The notes beneath the pieces were generated by a model. It was not told the DNA's origin, searched no databases, and worked only from the letters and a program-made list of their open reading frames with translations. A stretch of 64,000 nt of DNA from Methanorbis rubei (GTDB taxonomy: Archaea > Halobacteriota > Methanomicrobia > Methanomicrobiales > Methanocorpusculaceae). The stretch is from positions 124,001 through 188,000 of the forward strand of contig NZ_JAWDKB010000004.1 of NCBI RefSeq assembly GCF_032714495.1, read 5' to 3'. Positions 43,745 to 53,141 of the stretch are shown here, piece after piece (position 1 is the first letter of the stretch; each line of letters begins with the position of its first letter). The position numbers and the translations under genes were made by a program.

Positions 43745-44536
43745 TCAGGAATTTTTGATCGCATCGCGATTACTGCGATAGGATTTTTCTTTCGGATTGA
43801 TCTTCATCGCCCGCTCAAATGCAGAAACCGCGTCATCCTTTCGTCCGAGGTACGCACATGCCGCCCCTCGTATGCTCCAGACCGCATCATCGTTTGGCAA
43901 AACTTCCAGCACAGCATCCGTGAGGGCGAGTGCTTCCTCGAACTTTTCTGATCTCACCAAAAGATTTGCAAGCAGTTTTGCAATCCGCTCATCCGTCGGT
44001 TGTGCTGTTCTTCCTTCGCGAAGAACAACCTCTGCCTCGGAAATTTTTCCGAGAACGATCAGCGCATTTGCCTTGTTGGCAAATGCCGCAGCATTGATCG
44101 GATCAATTACAAGGGCCGCGTCTGCTGCGATGATTGCTCCTGCGGCGTCTCCCGCAGGAATGAGATATCCGGCTTTGTTTGCATGCAGCTGTGAAGAGTG
44201 CGGATTGATCGCCAGAGCATCACTCACGGCAATCACTGCGTCCAGATATTTTCCGCCCGCAGCAAAAAGTCTTGCACGCTCGGCCGGGAACCGGTAGTCC
44301 TGCGGAAACATCTCGGCAGACTTTGTGTAGCAACCGAACGCCGCCGTCTGCTCTCCGGTCTGTTCGAGCAGAACTCCGAGATTATACCAGACATCAGGAA
44401 CGGTCGGCCTGATCTTCAGCGACTCCTGATAGCAGTAGATTGCTCCCTTCGGATCTTTTTGTTCAATTCTTGCGACCGCTTCTTTACACCAGAGTACCGG
44501 GTCGGTCGGGTTTGTGACGGTTGGTTTCCTCGCCAT
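43745..44536 (-). CDS. TPR-repeat protein
   Basis: 263 residues made of about seven 34-residue tetratricopeptide units (for example PDVWYNLGVLLEQTGEQTAA, NAAAFANKANALIVLGKISE, DDAVWSIRGAACAYLGRKDD). No signal peptide; a cytoplasmic protein-binding scaffold of unknown partner. Its start overlaps the HPS-RraA stop by one base, so they are co-translated. Confidence 0.85.
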   Translation of the reverse strand: MARKPTVTNPTDPVLWCKEAVARIEQKDPKGAIYCYQESLKIRPTVPDVWYNLGVLLEQTGEQTAAFGCYTKSAEMFPQDYRFPAERARLFAAGGKYLDAVIAVSDALAINPHSSQLHANKAGYLIPAGDAAGAIIAADAALVIDPINAAAFANKANALIVLGKISEAEVVLREGRTAQPTDERIAKLLANLLVRSEKFEEALALTDAVLEVLPNDDAVWSIRGAACAYLGRKDDAVSAFERAMKINPKEKSYRSNRDAIKNS

Positions 44537-45819
44537 TATTTTTTCTCCCAGCGCAGCAGTTGTGCGAGACTGCCGAGTGTTCCGCCGCGGCGAATCTCTT
44601 CGCGGACGCGGACCTCGTTTTTGAACACCTCAACCGCACGTCTGGCAACTTCATAAGCCCGCTCTCTTGGGATTACTACGACGCCTGACTGATCACCGAT
44701 CAGCCAGTCGCCTGCCCGAACGGTCTGGCCGCAGCAGGTGATCTCTGCATTGATCTCGCCGAACCCTTTTGGCTCGCCTGCATTGGGCTGGACCGCAGTT
44801 GCGAAAACCGGGATGTCGAGTGTTAGGATATCATCCCAGTCGCGAACCGCGCCGTCAATGACGATGCCTCCGACACCGCGGTTGATTGCCGACCGCGTGG
44901 CAAGTTCTCCCCAGGGGGCGATGTCGGTTTTTCCGTCATTGTTGATGACAAGAATATCTCCTCTCTCGCAGAAGTCAATTGCCTGCACCGGCTTTGACCA
45001 GTCGCCGCCAAATGTCTGCACGGTTACGGCCTTGCCGATCATTTTGTGCGGAACATGCCGCTCGGAAAGTCCGATCATTGCACCTTTCCGGTAAAGAGCG
45101 TCGGTGACGTTTGGGGCAGAGACCGTCTTCAGCAGTTCACGAATCTGATCATCAAGGGATTTTTTCTCCGCAACTTCGATGTTCGGGTTGTCGAGCGCTG
45201 CTCGGACTTCTGCAGCTGCGGCTTGTACTTCGGCAGCTTTGATGATCGTTCCTCCAACAATCACAATGTCTGCTCCGCGAGCTGCTGCGGCTGCCGCAGT
45301 CTTTGCATTCAGTCCGCCCGCGACTGCAATTTTTACCGGAAGTTTTCCGAGGGCATCAAGAAGGTCAAGCGGATCTTTTCCTTCCATCTGCTGATCAATT
45401 CCTACGTGAGCGTTGATGATCTGAACGCCAAGGCCTGCGAGCTCTTCGGCCCGGGCGCCCGGGTCCTTCACGTTCATCATGTCTGCCATTATTTCTACGC
45501 CGTAGAGTGCTGCGCCGCGAAGTGCGTCTGAGATTACGGCGTTGTCTGCTGCGGCAAGCACGCAGACAACATTTGCTCCGGCTTTTGCCGCCATCTCCAC
45601 TTCAAGAGATCCGGTATCTGAAGTTTTCAGATCCGCGACAAGGGTTTTATGGGGAAATATGCTCCGAAGTTTTCTGACACTTTCCATTCCCTCGCTTTTG
45701 ATGAGCGGAGTTCCTATCTCTATCCAGTCGGCTCCTCCGGCAACCGCTTCCTCGGCAATTTTTTCTGCGCGGGAAAGCTCCGTGAGATCCAGTGCGACCT
45801 GCAAAACCGGTCTGACCAT
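44536..45819 (-). CDS. fused 3-hexulose-6-phosphate synthase and RraA-like protein
   Basis: 427 residues. Residues 1-210: hexulose-phosphate synthase of the OMP-decarboxylase fold, with DWIEIGTPL and the catalytic ADLKTSD (Asp63, Lys65). Residues about 225-427: RraA/HMG-aldolase-like domain with GGIVIDGAVRDWDDI and GDWLIGDQSGVVVIP. In archaea lacking the oxidative pentose pathway HPS runs in reverse, making ribulose-5-phosphate and formaldehyde from hexulose-6-phosphate; the RraA part has no settled role (RNase E, its bacterial target, is absent). This fusion is known in methanogens. Confidence 0.88.
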   Translation of the reverse strand: MVRPVLQVALDLTELSRAEKIAEEAVAGGADWIEIGTPLIKSEGMESVRKLRSIFPHKTLVADLKTSDTGSLEVEMAAKAGANVVCVLAAADNAVISDALRGAALYGVEIMADMMNVKDPGARAEELAGLGVQIINAHVGIDQQMEGKDPLDLLDALGKLPVKIAVAGGLNAKTAAAAAARGADIVIVGGTIIKAAEVQAAAAEVRAALDNPNIEVAEKKSLDDQIRELLKTVSAPNVTDALYRKGAMIGLSERHVPHKMIGKAVTVQTFGGDWSKPVQAIDFCERGDILVINNDGKTDIAPWGELATRSAINRGVGGIVIDGAVRDWDDILTLDIPVFATAVQPNAGEPKGFGEINAEITCCGQTVRAGDWLIGDQSGVVVIPRERAYEVARRAVEVFKNEVRVREEIRRGGTLGSLAQLLRWEKK

Positions 45820-45864
45820 GTGAGATAATTTGGTGAAGAAAGGGGATAAGGTTGATGCTGGAGT

Positions 45865-46389
45865 TTACGGTTCGGCAGTGATTCGTTCGTAGACTAAACA
45901 GGCTTCACTTGTCAGGGCATACCGTTTGGATTTTTCTTCGAAGGTTTCTGCAAGAATCCTATCATCAGAAAACCAGGAGAGATACCACTGGACCGTCATT
46001 GTTGTCACCTGCATCAACACTGCAAGCTCGTTTCTCGTAGCGTTTGGATGATCATACAGTGTCTGGAAAAAGAAAAATAACCGCTCTCTTGTAATCAGAG
46101 AAAATATGCAGTACTCAACCGAGCCTGGTTCCTGTCTGCTGGTGTAGTAGCACATATTTCCATGATAGGGAAATGAGTAGATGATGTACCGCCGTGCAAG
46201 CCGCTGCAGATGATAGCTGACCGAGCCGCGGGAGATCTTTACAGAATCCACAATCTGTTGTTTGGAACATCCCGGATTTCTGTCGACAAAGAGATAGATT
46301 CTGCCGGGGCGCGAGTCAGGATCAAGAGATCCGGTTTTCCACGCATCCGGTCCATCCCCGAGTGTCATATACAAGGTGTTCTTTTCCAA
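45865..46389 (-). CDS. double winged-helix transcriptional regulator
   Basis: 174 residues. Two winged helix-turn-helix domains: about 25-85 (GCSKQQIVDSVKISRGSVSYH, LQRLARRYIIYSF) and about 110-165 (NATRNELAVLMQVTTMTVQW). This layout is common among methanogen MarR/ArsR-like regulators. No ligand domain is seen. It is 45 bases upstream of HPS-RraA on the same strand and divergent from the membrane protein, so it could control either. Confidence 0.75.
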   Translation of the reverse strand: MEKNTLYMTLGDGPDAWKTGSLDPDSRPGRIYLFVDRNPGCSKQQIVDSVKISRGSVSYHLQRLARRYIIYSFPYHGNMCYYTSRQEPGSVEYCIFSLITRERLFFFFQTLYDHPNATRNELAVLMQVTTMTVQWYLSWFSDDRILAETFEEKSKRYALTSEACLVYERITAEP

Positions 46390-46483
46390 TAGTATATGAA
46401 AAAATTGGTCAAACTCTCATACCCTCCTCTTGATGACGCTTCGCTCAATATCTTCTTAAGATGACGAGTCCTGATAGAGAAGT

Positions 46484-47641
46484 ATGTCTGCGGGTGCGAA
46501 AATTGGTGCGGCCCTTGTCTCACTGATCTGTTTTCTTCCGGCAGTGATCTACTTCTGCAACTGGTACTTCACCGCTCCTGATCAGCTTGCGACAGTTCGA
46601 ATTTTTTTCACGATTACGATTTTTCTCACGGCAATCGGCGGACTGTTGTATCTGGCTTTCTCCTCGTCAAGACAGTGGCAGTTTTTGGTGCTGTTTGTGC
46701 TTGCCACGCTTGGTGTAGCGGTCTATGCAGGATGGTATCTGACAGATTACAATGCCGCATTTATCTGGACGACACCGTTTGCGATTCTTGCTGTGCCGTT
46801 CATTCTTGCGATGCCGAAAAATCCGTTTCTTCGATCAGCCCCGGAAAAACTTGCCGCGATCGGCAGTCTTGCAGGGCTCTGCATTCTCTTCTTCCGTATT
46901 CTGCAGATGACTGTTCCAGGCGTTGAAGAGTTTGTCTCAACATTATCAGGAATCATTCTTCTTGACATCTGCGTTGCAGTTTATCTGATCTCTTTCCTCC
47001 TTCTTGGTGCTTCCATACTTTTTGTCTGCGTGTTCGGCCCGGTCATACCACGCGTCCCTCACAAAAATTTTTCATGGAACCATCCGGCATTTGTTCTGAT
47101 GTCTCTGCCGTTCTTCCTGATGATTCCTGTACTGTTTGGAAAACTTGGCGGAATGAATGGTCTCTTTGATCAGATTCTAATCGTAGGATTCTATTTCCTC
47201 GGACTCTTTGGCGTCCTCTGGTATCTGGCATCCAAAAAATCTGCGAGATGGTGGTATGCTCTGCCGTACGTGTTGTGCTCAGCCGTGATCATTGTTGCCG
47301 CAGTACTGTTTGGTGCGGATAACCTGCTGATGTTTTTCCCGTTCGGATGGGCAGTGCTGCCGATACTCTGTCTGTGTATGGATGCAGAGAGATTTGACGG
47401 AGTTTCTTTTGCAACTGTGGTGTTTGCAGCCGCTGTTACCACACTGCCGTTTCTCTACTTTGTCTTTGTCTCCTTTGGAACGTGGGATGTTGAAGATATT
47501 CACCGGAATTATCTGGGAACCCTGATGTTTCTGGTGATGGTCATGCAGGCGTTGATTGGAATTCTTACCGCGACTGTTGCGGGTGAAAAAAAGATTAAAT
47601 TTCCTGATGCAGAAGCGGGAGTCCCGCACGCATCCAGGTAA
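46484..47641 (+). CDS. polytopic membrane protein, unknown function
   Basis: 385 residues with about eleven hydrophobic helices and short loops, no signal motif and no family I recognise. Starts at the ATG 46484 just ahead of the first helix (IGAALVSLICFLPAVIYF). The C-terminal tail is short and basic. The last 47 bases overlap the end of the convergent rhodanese gene. Possibly a transporter or an envelope protein. Confidence 0.65.
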   Translation: MSAGAKIGAALVSLICFLPAVIYFCNWYFTAPDQLATVRIFFTITIFLTAIGGLLYLAFSSSRQWQFLVLFVLATLGVAVYAGWYLTDYNAAFIWTTPFAILAVPFILAMPKNPFLRSAPEKLAAIGSLAGLCILFFRILQMTVPGVEEFVSTLSGIILLDICVAVYLISFLLLGASILFVCVFGPVIPRVPHKNFSWNHPAFVLMSLPFFLMIPVLFGKLGGMNGLFDQILIVGFYFLGLFGVLWYLASKKSARWWYALPYVLCSAVIIVAAVLFGADNLLMFFPFGWAVLPILCLCMDAERFDGVSFATVVFAAAVTTLPFLYFVFVSFGTWDVEDIHRNYLGTLMFLVMVMQALIGILTATVAGEKKIKFPDAEAGVPHASR

Positions 47642-47948
47642 GGATGCCGCCCTGCAGAACATAGATGCTGGAAAAGTCAAGCTTTTCCATCATCTGACCG
47701 GCTTTCAGTCCGCGAACTCCTGACTGACAGTAGATCAGATACACCGTGTTTTTGGGCAGGGCATTCATTTTTTCGACAAAGTCAGGGTCGCGGAAATCGA
47801 TCCATGCAGCGTCCCCGATGACGCCGCTTTCTTCAATCTCCGGCTTTGTCCTGACATCTATTACTGTTATCTCCCCTTCATCGATCAGATGCTTTGCGTT
47901 CAAAGCATCGATCATATGCAGGGGATCTGATGACGGGGTCTCGATCAT
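47595..47948 (-). CDS. rhodanese-like sulfurtransferase
   Basis: 117 residues. Single rhodanese domain with VIDVRTKPE and the active-site loop YCQSGVRG, whose Cys would carry persulfide. I chose the ATG at 47946-47948, one base after the nitroreductase stop; an ORF extending to 47984 lies within that gene. Likely co-translated with the nitroreductase. Confidence 0.85.
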   Translation of the reverse strand: MIETPSSDPLHMIDALNAKHLIDEGEITVIDVRTKPEIEESGVIGDAAWIDFRDPDFVEKMNALPKNTVYLIYCQSGVRGLKAGQMMEKLDFSSIYVLQGGILTWMRAGLPLLHQEI

Positions 47949-47949
47949 A

Positions 47950-48480
47950 TCAGTGATATTTCTCGGAAAAGACCAGCTTGTCAAGCGGGGCCTTTTCTTC
48001 GAGGGTGATGCCGCCTACGTCAGGAACTCCTGCAGCGACAATGGATACCAGTTTGTAGGTCTCCGGAACGGTGACAAGTTTCTGTACTGCGTCAGCGTAG
48101 GGCATCTGGTTTCCTGCAATCCAGCATCCTCCATACCCATAGGCATGCAGAGCGAGAAGCAGATTTTCAGTGGCTGCACAACAATCCTCCACAGCGAACT
48201 TCCAGTCAGCCTCGCCAAAGACGAGGATGCCGACAGCTGCTCCTGCAATGAACTTTCCATTGGGTGCAAGCTCGGCAATTTTTGCAAGCGTGTCCTTGTT
48301 TTTGACGACTACAAAAATCCACGGCTGTTTGTTTCTGCCGGTCGGTGCTTTGGACGCACACTCCAGGGATTTCCGAATAAACTCCTGCGGAATTTCCTCA
48401 TCCTTGAACTTGCGGACACTGTGCCGTGACTGGATAATGGTAACTCCAAAGTTTGCGATTCCCGGATTTCTCACATTCAT
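47950..48480 (-). CDS. nitroreductase-family flavoprotein
   Basis: 176 residues. FMN-binding RHSVRKFKDEEI near residues 19-30, APTGRNKQPW (phosphate site), and GCWIAGNQMPY. NAD(P)H- or F420H2-dependent reduction of small molecules is typical; the substrate is unknown. Followed after one base by the rhodanese gene. Confidence 0.87.
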   Translation of the reverse strand: MNVRNPGIANFGVTIIQSRHSVRKFKDEEIPQEFIRKSLECASKAPTGRNKQPWIFVVVKNKDTLAKIAELAPNGKFIAGAAVGILVFGEADWKFAVEDCCAATENLLLALHAYGYGGCWIAGNQMPYADAVQKLVTVPETYKLVSIVAAGVPDVGGITLEEKAPLDKLVFSEKYH

Positions 48481-48554
48481 AATTACTCCTTATGCAGGAG
48501 AAGTAAAGAGTCTTTCTGAATAGGTAGAAAATATCTGCGGGAATTTTTTTGAGC

Positions 48555-49254
48555 AGGAGTTATGCGGTGTGATTCTGATCTATAGGGCTTTGCTTTGAGT
48601 AACCACGGAATGCACAGAGCACACAGAGCTTCACGGAAAATTTCATAAAATGCACGGAGAACGCCTGCGGCGCCGGAATGCACGGAAAGATTTTCGAGGA
48701 AATTTATTTCTCATAGGAGTTACGCGGTGATGAGTTTCGTTGCGGATTTTTCTGTAGGTGGTCTCGCTTGGAGTAACCACGTATCGCATGCCTTTGGCCT
48801 GCTCACCGCTTCGCGGGAACACACTGAACACACGAAATTCCACGGAAAAAACACAGAATACCGCTTCGCTTACGGAAAACACAGAAAGCCTAAGGAAATT
48901 GGCATTTCAAAGTGGTGACATCTACACATATCCGTACACTTAGGCTTTCCGTGTTTTCCGTAAACGAAGCGGTATTCTGTGTTTTTTCCGTGGAATTCCG
49001 TGTGTTCAGTGTGTTCCGTGGTTACCCCAAACAAAACCAAGGACAGAGAATCCCTTTTCCTTATGCTATTTCATACCGCGTAAGCCCTATTCTCAATTAT
49101 TTTTCCAATAAAGTTACGCTGTGTGATTCCGCGAAGTGGTGTAGATCTCAAAAAATCAAAAATATATTCCGTGCATTCTGGCGCCGCAGGCGTTCTCCGT
49201 GCATTTTTGTTTTCCGTGAAACTCCGTGTGCTCTGTGCATTCTGTGGTTACTCC
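48555..49254. mobile_element. composite palindromic region, outer arms
   Basis: Outer left end AGGAGTTATGCGGTGTG at 48555. Outer foldback arms: 48597-48687 (GAGTAACCACGGAATGCACA, GAGCACACAGAGCTTCACGG, TGCACGGAGAACGCCTGCGG, CGCCGGAATGCACGGAA) and about 49166-49254 (reverse complement with few mismatches and a small bulge). A second degenerate left end AAGTTACGCTGTGTG lies at 49111. The loop between the arms contains the complete element A4. Confidence 0.7.
48715..49089. mobile_element. palindromic element A4, nested in another copy
   Basis: Ends TAGGAGTTACGCGGTGATG and ATACCGCGTAAGCCCTA, flanked on both sides by TTCTCA, a six-base target duplication. Core arms about 48822-48895 and 48939-49015 share with A3 the segments ACACACTGAACACACG, AATTCCACGGAAAAAACAC and AATACCGCTTCGCTTACGGA. 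An extra module CATGCCTTTGGCCTGCTCAC plus CGCTTCGCGGGAA is inserted in the left arm. Confidence 0.8.
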
Positions 49255-49297
49255 AAGAAAAATTATTTTGAAAAAAAAATTTTCAAATAAAAAAAGA

Positions 49298-50575
49298 TTA
49301 GATCCAGCCGGTCAGAAACTGCCAGAGGTTTGCAAGACCGGTCATGAGAATCTGCGTCATCATCTCAAGGTCAACGCCGAGAAGCGGCGTTAAGAAGATG
49401 AAGAAACAAAACGTTGCCGCCATACTTCCGATGTTGGCGCATGCCGCAACAAGCAGAATGCGAAACAGGGGGACGGAAAGCATCTCGCTAACGGTGTCGG
49501 CTTTTGCAATTGCTTTCAGATCTCCTGCGGTTGGCGGCCGCATCTTTGCCTCAACAATTGCCGCGAACCATCCTGCGGCAAGGAACGGATTCAGCGATGT
49601 CATCCATGCGAGAGCCGCAGCGGTTGCTGCCGAGAGCGGATGGCCGCGGGCGAGAAGTGTTGCAGCACCGGCAAACAATGCATGCAGCAGCACCCAGTAG
49701 ATGATTGCCCAGATGAGCAGCTCGGTTGCACCGGAGAATGCGATCGCAAGAATGATCACGGCAAACATTACGACGAAAAGTCCGCCGATTATTTTTCCCC
49801 ATGGATAGCGTTTGGGGCGGGCGAGGAGTTCAGCGACCGGTGGAAGAGTGGAAGGGTCCTCGCGGTATCTCGTGATGCCGGGCACATGTCCTGCGCCGAC
49901 AACCACGACCGCACGTTCGTAGTGACTTCTTTCCAGATCAATTACGCCGTGCGCGAGATAGGCATCACGTTCATCGATGAGTGCCCGGGCCCCGTTCGGC
50001 GAGAACTTGTGAAACTCTTCGAGCGCCATCTCGATGATGTCAGGATTCGTCAGCTCATCAATTGAGATCTTGTCAATTCCGCCGACCGAATCGTCTTCAT
50101 CTTCATCGGCAAACATCGACTGCAGCAAAGCCCAGATCAGTTTGATCTTTTCGAGGAGCTTCATGCCTCCCCAGAAGCGTGCGAGCGTGATTTTGATGTC
50201 GCGGTCAATGAGAACAACTCTGATATTGCGTTCTTCGGCAAGCCGGATCGCTTCCTTCATCTCAGCTCCCGGTTCAATGCCGACGTTCATGCCGATTTTT
50301 CTCTGGACATAAGCCAAAATCCACTGAACCAGCATTAAGGTGAAGTTGCCTTTCAGGAGATCCTTGATCTCAGGTGACTCGGGTTTTTCTGCTGTCGGTT
50401 CAATTCCGTTTGCAGCATCCTCTGCCTCTTTCATCTGCTGCTTGAGAGCGGCAAACCTTCCCGGATCCAGTTCGATGGCAATGACGTCAGGGTTATGCGT
50501 GTCAACTGCTTCGCGGACTTCGTCGATACTTTTCTGCGAAACATGGGCGGTTCCGACTATATGTATTTCTGTCAT
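49298..50575 (-). CDS. TraB/PrgY-family membrane protein
   Basis: 425 residues. N-terminal TIKI-like domain with VGTAHVSQKS, VIAIELDPGRF, and the conserved GAGHVPGI; then four or more membrane helices in the last 170 residues (KIIGGLFVVMFAVIILAIAF onward). The related bacterial PrgY limits pheromone activity and metazoan TIKI is a metalloprotease; archaeal function is unknown. Last gene of the minus-strand run, overlapping the YkgJ-type gene by four bases. Confidence 0.85.
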   Translation of the reverse strand: MTEIHIVGTAHVSQKSIDEVREAVDTHNPDVIAIELDPGRFAALKQQMKEAEDAANGIEPTAEKPESPEIKDLLKGNFTLMLVQWILAYVQRKIGMNVGIEPGAEMKEAIRLAEERNIRVVLIDRDIKITLARFWGGMKLLEKIKLIWALLQSMFADEDEDDSVGGIDKISIDELTNPDIIEMALEEFHKFSPNGARALIDERDAYLAHGVIDLERSHYERAVVVVGAGHVPGITRYREDPSTLPPVAELLARPKRYPWGKIIGGLFVVMFAVIILAIAFSGATELLIWAIIYWVLLHALFAGAATLLARGHPLSAATAAALAWMTSLNPFLAAGWFAAIVEAKMRPPTAGDLKAIAKADTVSEMLSVPLFRILLVAACANIGSMAATFCFFIFLTPLLGVDLEMMTQILMTGLANLWQFLTGWI

Positions 50576-51120
50576 AATTTTTCCGGCGGTATGGTAATTA
50601 GATGCGCTCCTCTGCTGTCGAACACAATCGTTGACCCTGAGATTATACTATGTTTTTGATACTGTTTCTGGGTCAGAGAAAATTCTTCATCTTCTGCATC
50701 CCTTCGTCTCAGAAGATCTTTTGTTATCTCTTCGGCATCTTTTGTTTTTTCTTTGGCTTTGCAGCCAGGGCATTCTGAGATGATGAATTCGGTGTCGTCC
50801 AGCATGAATGGATAGGTGCGGCAAATGTGTGGACGGTTCTGATAGATGGTGCAGCGGTTGTTTTTGAGAAATATGCAGTTGCTGTCTGCACTTCTGCGAA
50901 TCACCCATCCAAAGGTGATTCGAGCGTCCGTCTCGGTGATCCATTCCGGGTACGGTTCAACGATCTCATTCCAGGCGAGATCTACCGCGTCCATGATGGT
51001 TTGAATTTCCGGTGGCGAGACCATCACTTCGTTGTTATCTCCGCTGCAGCATGCGCTGCAGCAGAGACAGTGAAATCCTGCTTCTTCAACACATGTTCTG
51101 ATGAGTGCAATCTCGTCCAT
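50572..51120 (-). CDS. YkgJ-type CxxCC protein, probable metal-cluster binding
   Basis: 182 residues. Cysteines at 18, 20, 21, 24 and 25 (CLCCSACC), then CIFLKNNRCTIYQNRPHICRTYPF, then CPGC: the layout of the YkgJ family (zinc- or iron-chelating, sometimes linked to Fe-S handling). The role is undetermined. Start overlaps cobT by one base, stop overlaps traB by four. Confidence 0.82.
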   Translation of the reverse strand: MDEIALIRTCVEEAGFHCLCCSACCSGDNNEVMVSPPEIQTIMDAVDLAWNEIVEPYPEWITETDARITFGWVIRRSADSNCIFLKNNRCTIYQNRPHICRTYPFMLDDTEFIISECPGCKAKEKTKDAEEITKDLLRRRDAEDEEFSLTQKQYQKHSIISGSTIVFDSRGAHLITIPPEKL

Positions 51121-52130
51121 TACTGATAGATCTCAACATGGTTTTTGACGGCAGCCTTGATCTCTTCAGGAGTGCAGCCGAGAAGGCTTGCAAGAAACAT
51201 TGCCCCGCCAGCGCCTGATCCTTCCTTGATCTCGCCTTTTGCGTAGCGGGCAAGGCCTGCATGACCGAGCTCGTCAAATCCGGGATCAACATAGTAGGCA
51301 TCAGCGCCAATTGCCGCAGCGGTTTCGCGGAATGTTGCTGAAGTATCATTATAGACATAGGAGGTGGTTACGATATCTGGGACAGTGTTTCCAAGAGCCC
51401 TGATGACGGCTGCTGCTGCGAGCATCTGGGTTCCTCCGGCGAGGAAAAGTTTTCCTGTGTAGCCTTCCGCAACTCCTGCGGCTACCGGAATCATGGGGTC
51501 GCCTATCATCGAGACGATTTTGAGCGGGTCAGAGACTCCTGCCTCTGCAACTTTTGCCACTGCTTCTGTTGCGATCTCTTCTTTTCTGCTGACCGGATTT
51601 TCCACCAGACAGCTGCTGACTTTTGCGTTGTAGCCAAGCGCGCGCAGTACGCAGAGTGCGGTTGTTGTTCCGCCCGGGAGGCACTCGCCAAGCACCAGCA
51701 TATCACTGGTCTGCGAAAGGTACTCGCCGATCCATCTTCCTCTCTCATAGAGTATCTCTGCTTCGGGAACTGCGTTGCCGAGCCGCGGGTCTCCGCCGAT
51801 TTTGCCACCAAGGTTCATGTGCGGCACGGTAATGTCTGACTCAATGCCGGCAGAGATCATGAGCGGCCGCATGCCGATCAGATCCATCATGGCAAGCGTG
51901 AGGACCGCAGGGGTCGGGCATCCGGTCGGTGTGTTCGGCGTGATGTTTGCGGATGTGATCTCTCCGTTGATGATGAGCTCTGCATCAAGCGGGGGAACAA
52001 GCAGACTTTTTTCCGGACTTTCTCCGGCACCCGAAACTCCTGGGATAGTGGACACAAGACTGTTCGCAAGGATGAGCGCGAACATGGGAGATTCCGGTTC
52101 GAAGTCTGCCCGAGCTGACACAAAAGACAT
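51120..52130 (-). CDS. cobT: nicotinate-nucleotide-dimethylbenzimidazole phosphoribosyltransferase (CobT, archaeal type)
   Basis: 336 residues. Activates the lower cobamide base by transferring ribose phosphate from NaMN. Recognised from GECLPGGTTTALCVLRALG, LAGGTQMLAAAA and the C-terminal EGSGAGGAMFLASLLG. In methanogens the base is often 5-hydroxybenzimidazole. Lies 30 bases after aksF; its partner cobS is the first gene on the other side of the coenzyme B operon. Confidence 0.88.
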   Translation of the reverse strand: MSFVSARADFEPESPMFALILANSLVSTIPGVSGAGESPEKSLLVPPLDAELIINGEITSANITPNTPTGCPTPAVLTLAMMDLIGMRPLMISAGIESDITVPHMNLGGKIGGDPRLGNAVPEAEILYERGRWIGEYLSQTSDMLVLGECLPGGTTTALCVLRALGYNAKVSSCLVENPVSRKEEIATEAVAKVAEAGVSDPLKIVSMIGDPMIPVAAGVAEGYTGKLFLAGGTQMLAAAAVIRALGNTVPDIVTTSYVYNDTSATFRETAAAIGADAYYVDPGFDELGHAGLARYAKGEIKEGSGAGGAMFLASLLGCTPEEIKAAVKNHVEIYQ

Positions 52131-52160
52131 AGTAGAATTTTATTGTGTCTGCAAAGATTA

Positions 52161-53141
52161 TCAAGACCTCTGATTCCCGGATATTTTTGCAAAAATATTT
52201 TCTCCGACATCACGCGTGGACGCATTTCCTCCAAGATCAGGTGTGACAATTCCCAAGGCAAGGGTCTGCTGCACTGCCGCTTCGATTTTTTCTGCTGCAT
52301 CCTGCACTCCCAGATGCTCAAGAAGCATTGCCGCACTCCGAATGGCAGCTATGGGATTTGCAATACCGCGGCCTGCGATATCAGGCGCGCTTCCGTGAAC
52401 CGGTTCAAAGAGTGCATGATTTTTTCCGATGTTTGCACTTGGCAGCATCCCGAGTCCTCCGGTGAGATATCCGCACGTATCACTGAGAATATCTCCAAAC
52501 ATGTTTGTCGTTACAATCACGTCGTAACGATCTGGATGAAGCAGCACGTCAAGACACAGGGCGTCAATAAACATGGAACGGATCGAAAGATTCTGTGTTT
52601 CTGCAACAGCGATGCAGATGTCACGGAAGAGAATGTCTGACTTTAACACGTTTGCTTTGTGTCCGATCACCAGCGGTTTATTTTGATTTCTCTGAATGCT
52701 GATCGAACAAGCTTTCTCTGCGATTCGTCTGCTGCAGTCTCTGGTAACCACGCGAAGCGTGGTTGATCTCTCTTCTCCGATTTCTTCAATACCAGAGTAG
52801 AGGCCCTCGGTATTTTCCCGGACAATCACGAGATCAACCGATTCAGATTTGACGGGACGAATGTTTGCATAAAGGTCGAGCTCGTGACGTATCTGAAGAA
52901 GGATGCTTTTGTACTCCGGGTCAGGAGGGGTGGTGACTGCCCCGAACAAAATTGCATCCATCTCTTTGAGTGTTTTCATGCTCTCTTTGGAACATGCCGA
53001 GCCGGTTTTCTTCCACTGATCAAAACCGAGCTCTACTCGGACGAACTCTGCGTCCGGCAAAAAAAATCTGAGAATTTTTTCTGCTTCAGGAATTACTTCT
53101 CGTCCGATGCCGTCTCCTTCAACTACTGCAATCTTCGTCAT
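52161..53141 (-). CDS. aksF: homoisocitrate/isopropylmalate dehydrogenase, probable AksF
   Basis: 326 residues. Beta-decarboxylating dehydrogenase: VEGDGIGREV, the substrate segment ENTEGLYSG, the catalytic Lys in GHKANVLK, and DVIVTTNMFGDILSD with the metal-binding acids. Sequence motifs alone do not separate LeuB from AksF; the homoaconitase-type small subunit next door favours AksF, which acts in 2-oxoglutarate chain elongation to 2-oxosuberate. Two adjacent ATGs (53144 and 53141) follow AGGTG; I use the second. Overlaps aksE by 23 bases. Confidence 0.82.
   Translation of the reverse strand: MTKIAVVEGDGIGREVIPEAEKILRFFLPDAEFVRVELGFDQWKKTGSACSKESMKTLKEMDAILFGAVTTPPDPEYKSILLQIRHELDLYANIRPVKSESVDLVIVRENTEGLYSGIEEIGEERSTTLRVVTRDCSRRIAEKACSISIQRNQNKPLVIGHKANVLKSDILFRDICIAVAETQNLSIRSMFIDALCLDVLLHPDRYDVIVTTNMFGDILSDTCGYLTGGLGMLPSANIGKNHALFEPVHGSAPDIAGRGIANPIAAIRSAAMLLEHLGVQDAAEKIEAAVQQTLALGIVTPDLGGNASTRDVGENIFAKISGNQRS

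Noticed and set aside
48555-49254. Possible CRISPR array, because short motifs recur many times
   Set aside because: The units are not evenly spaced, there are no unique spacers of constant size, and the copies form inverted arms. It is a foldback element.
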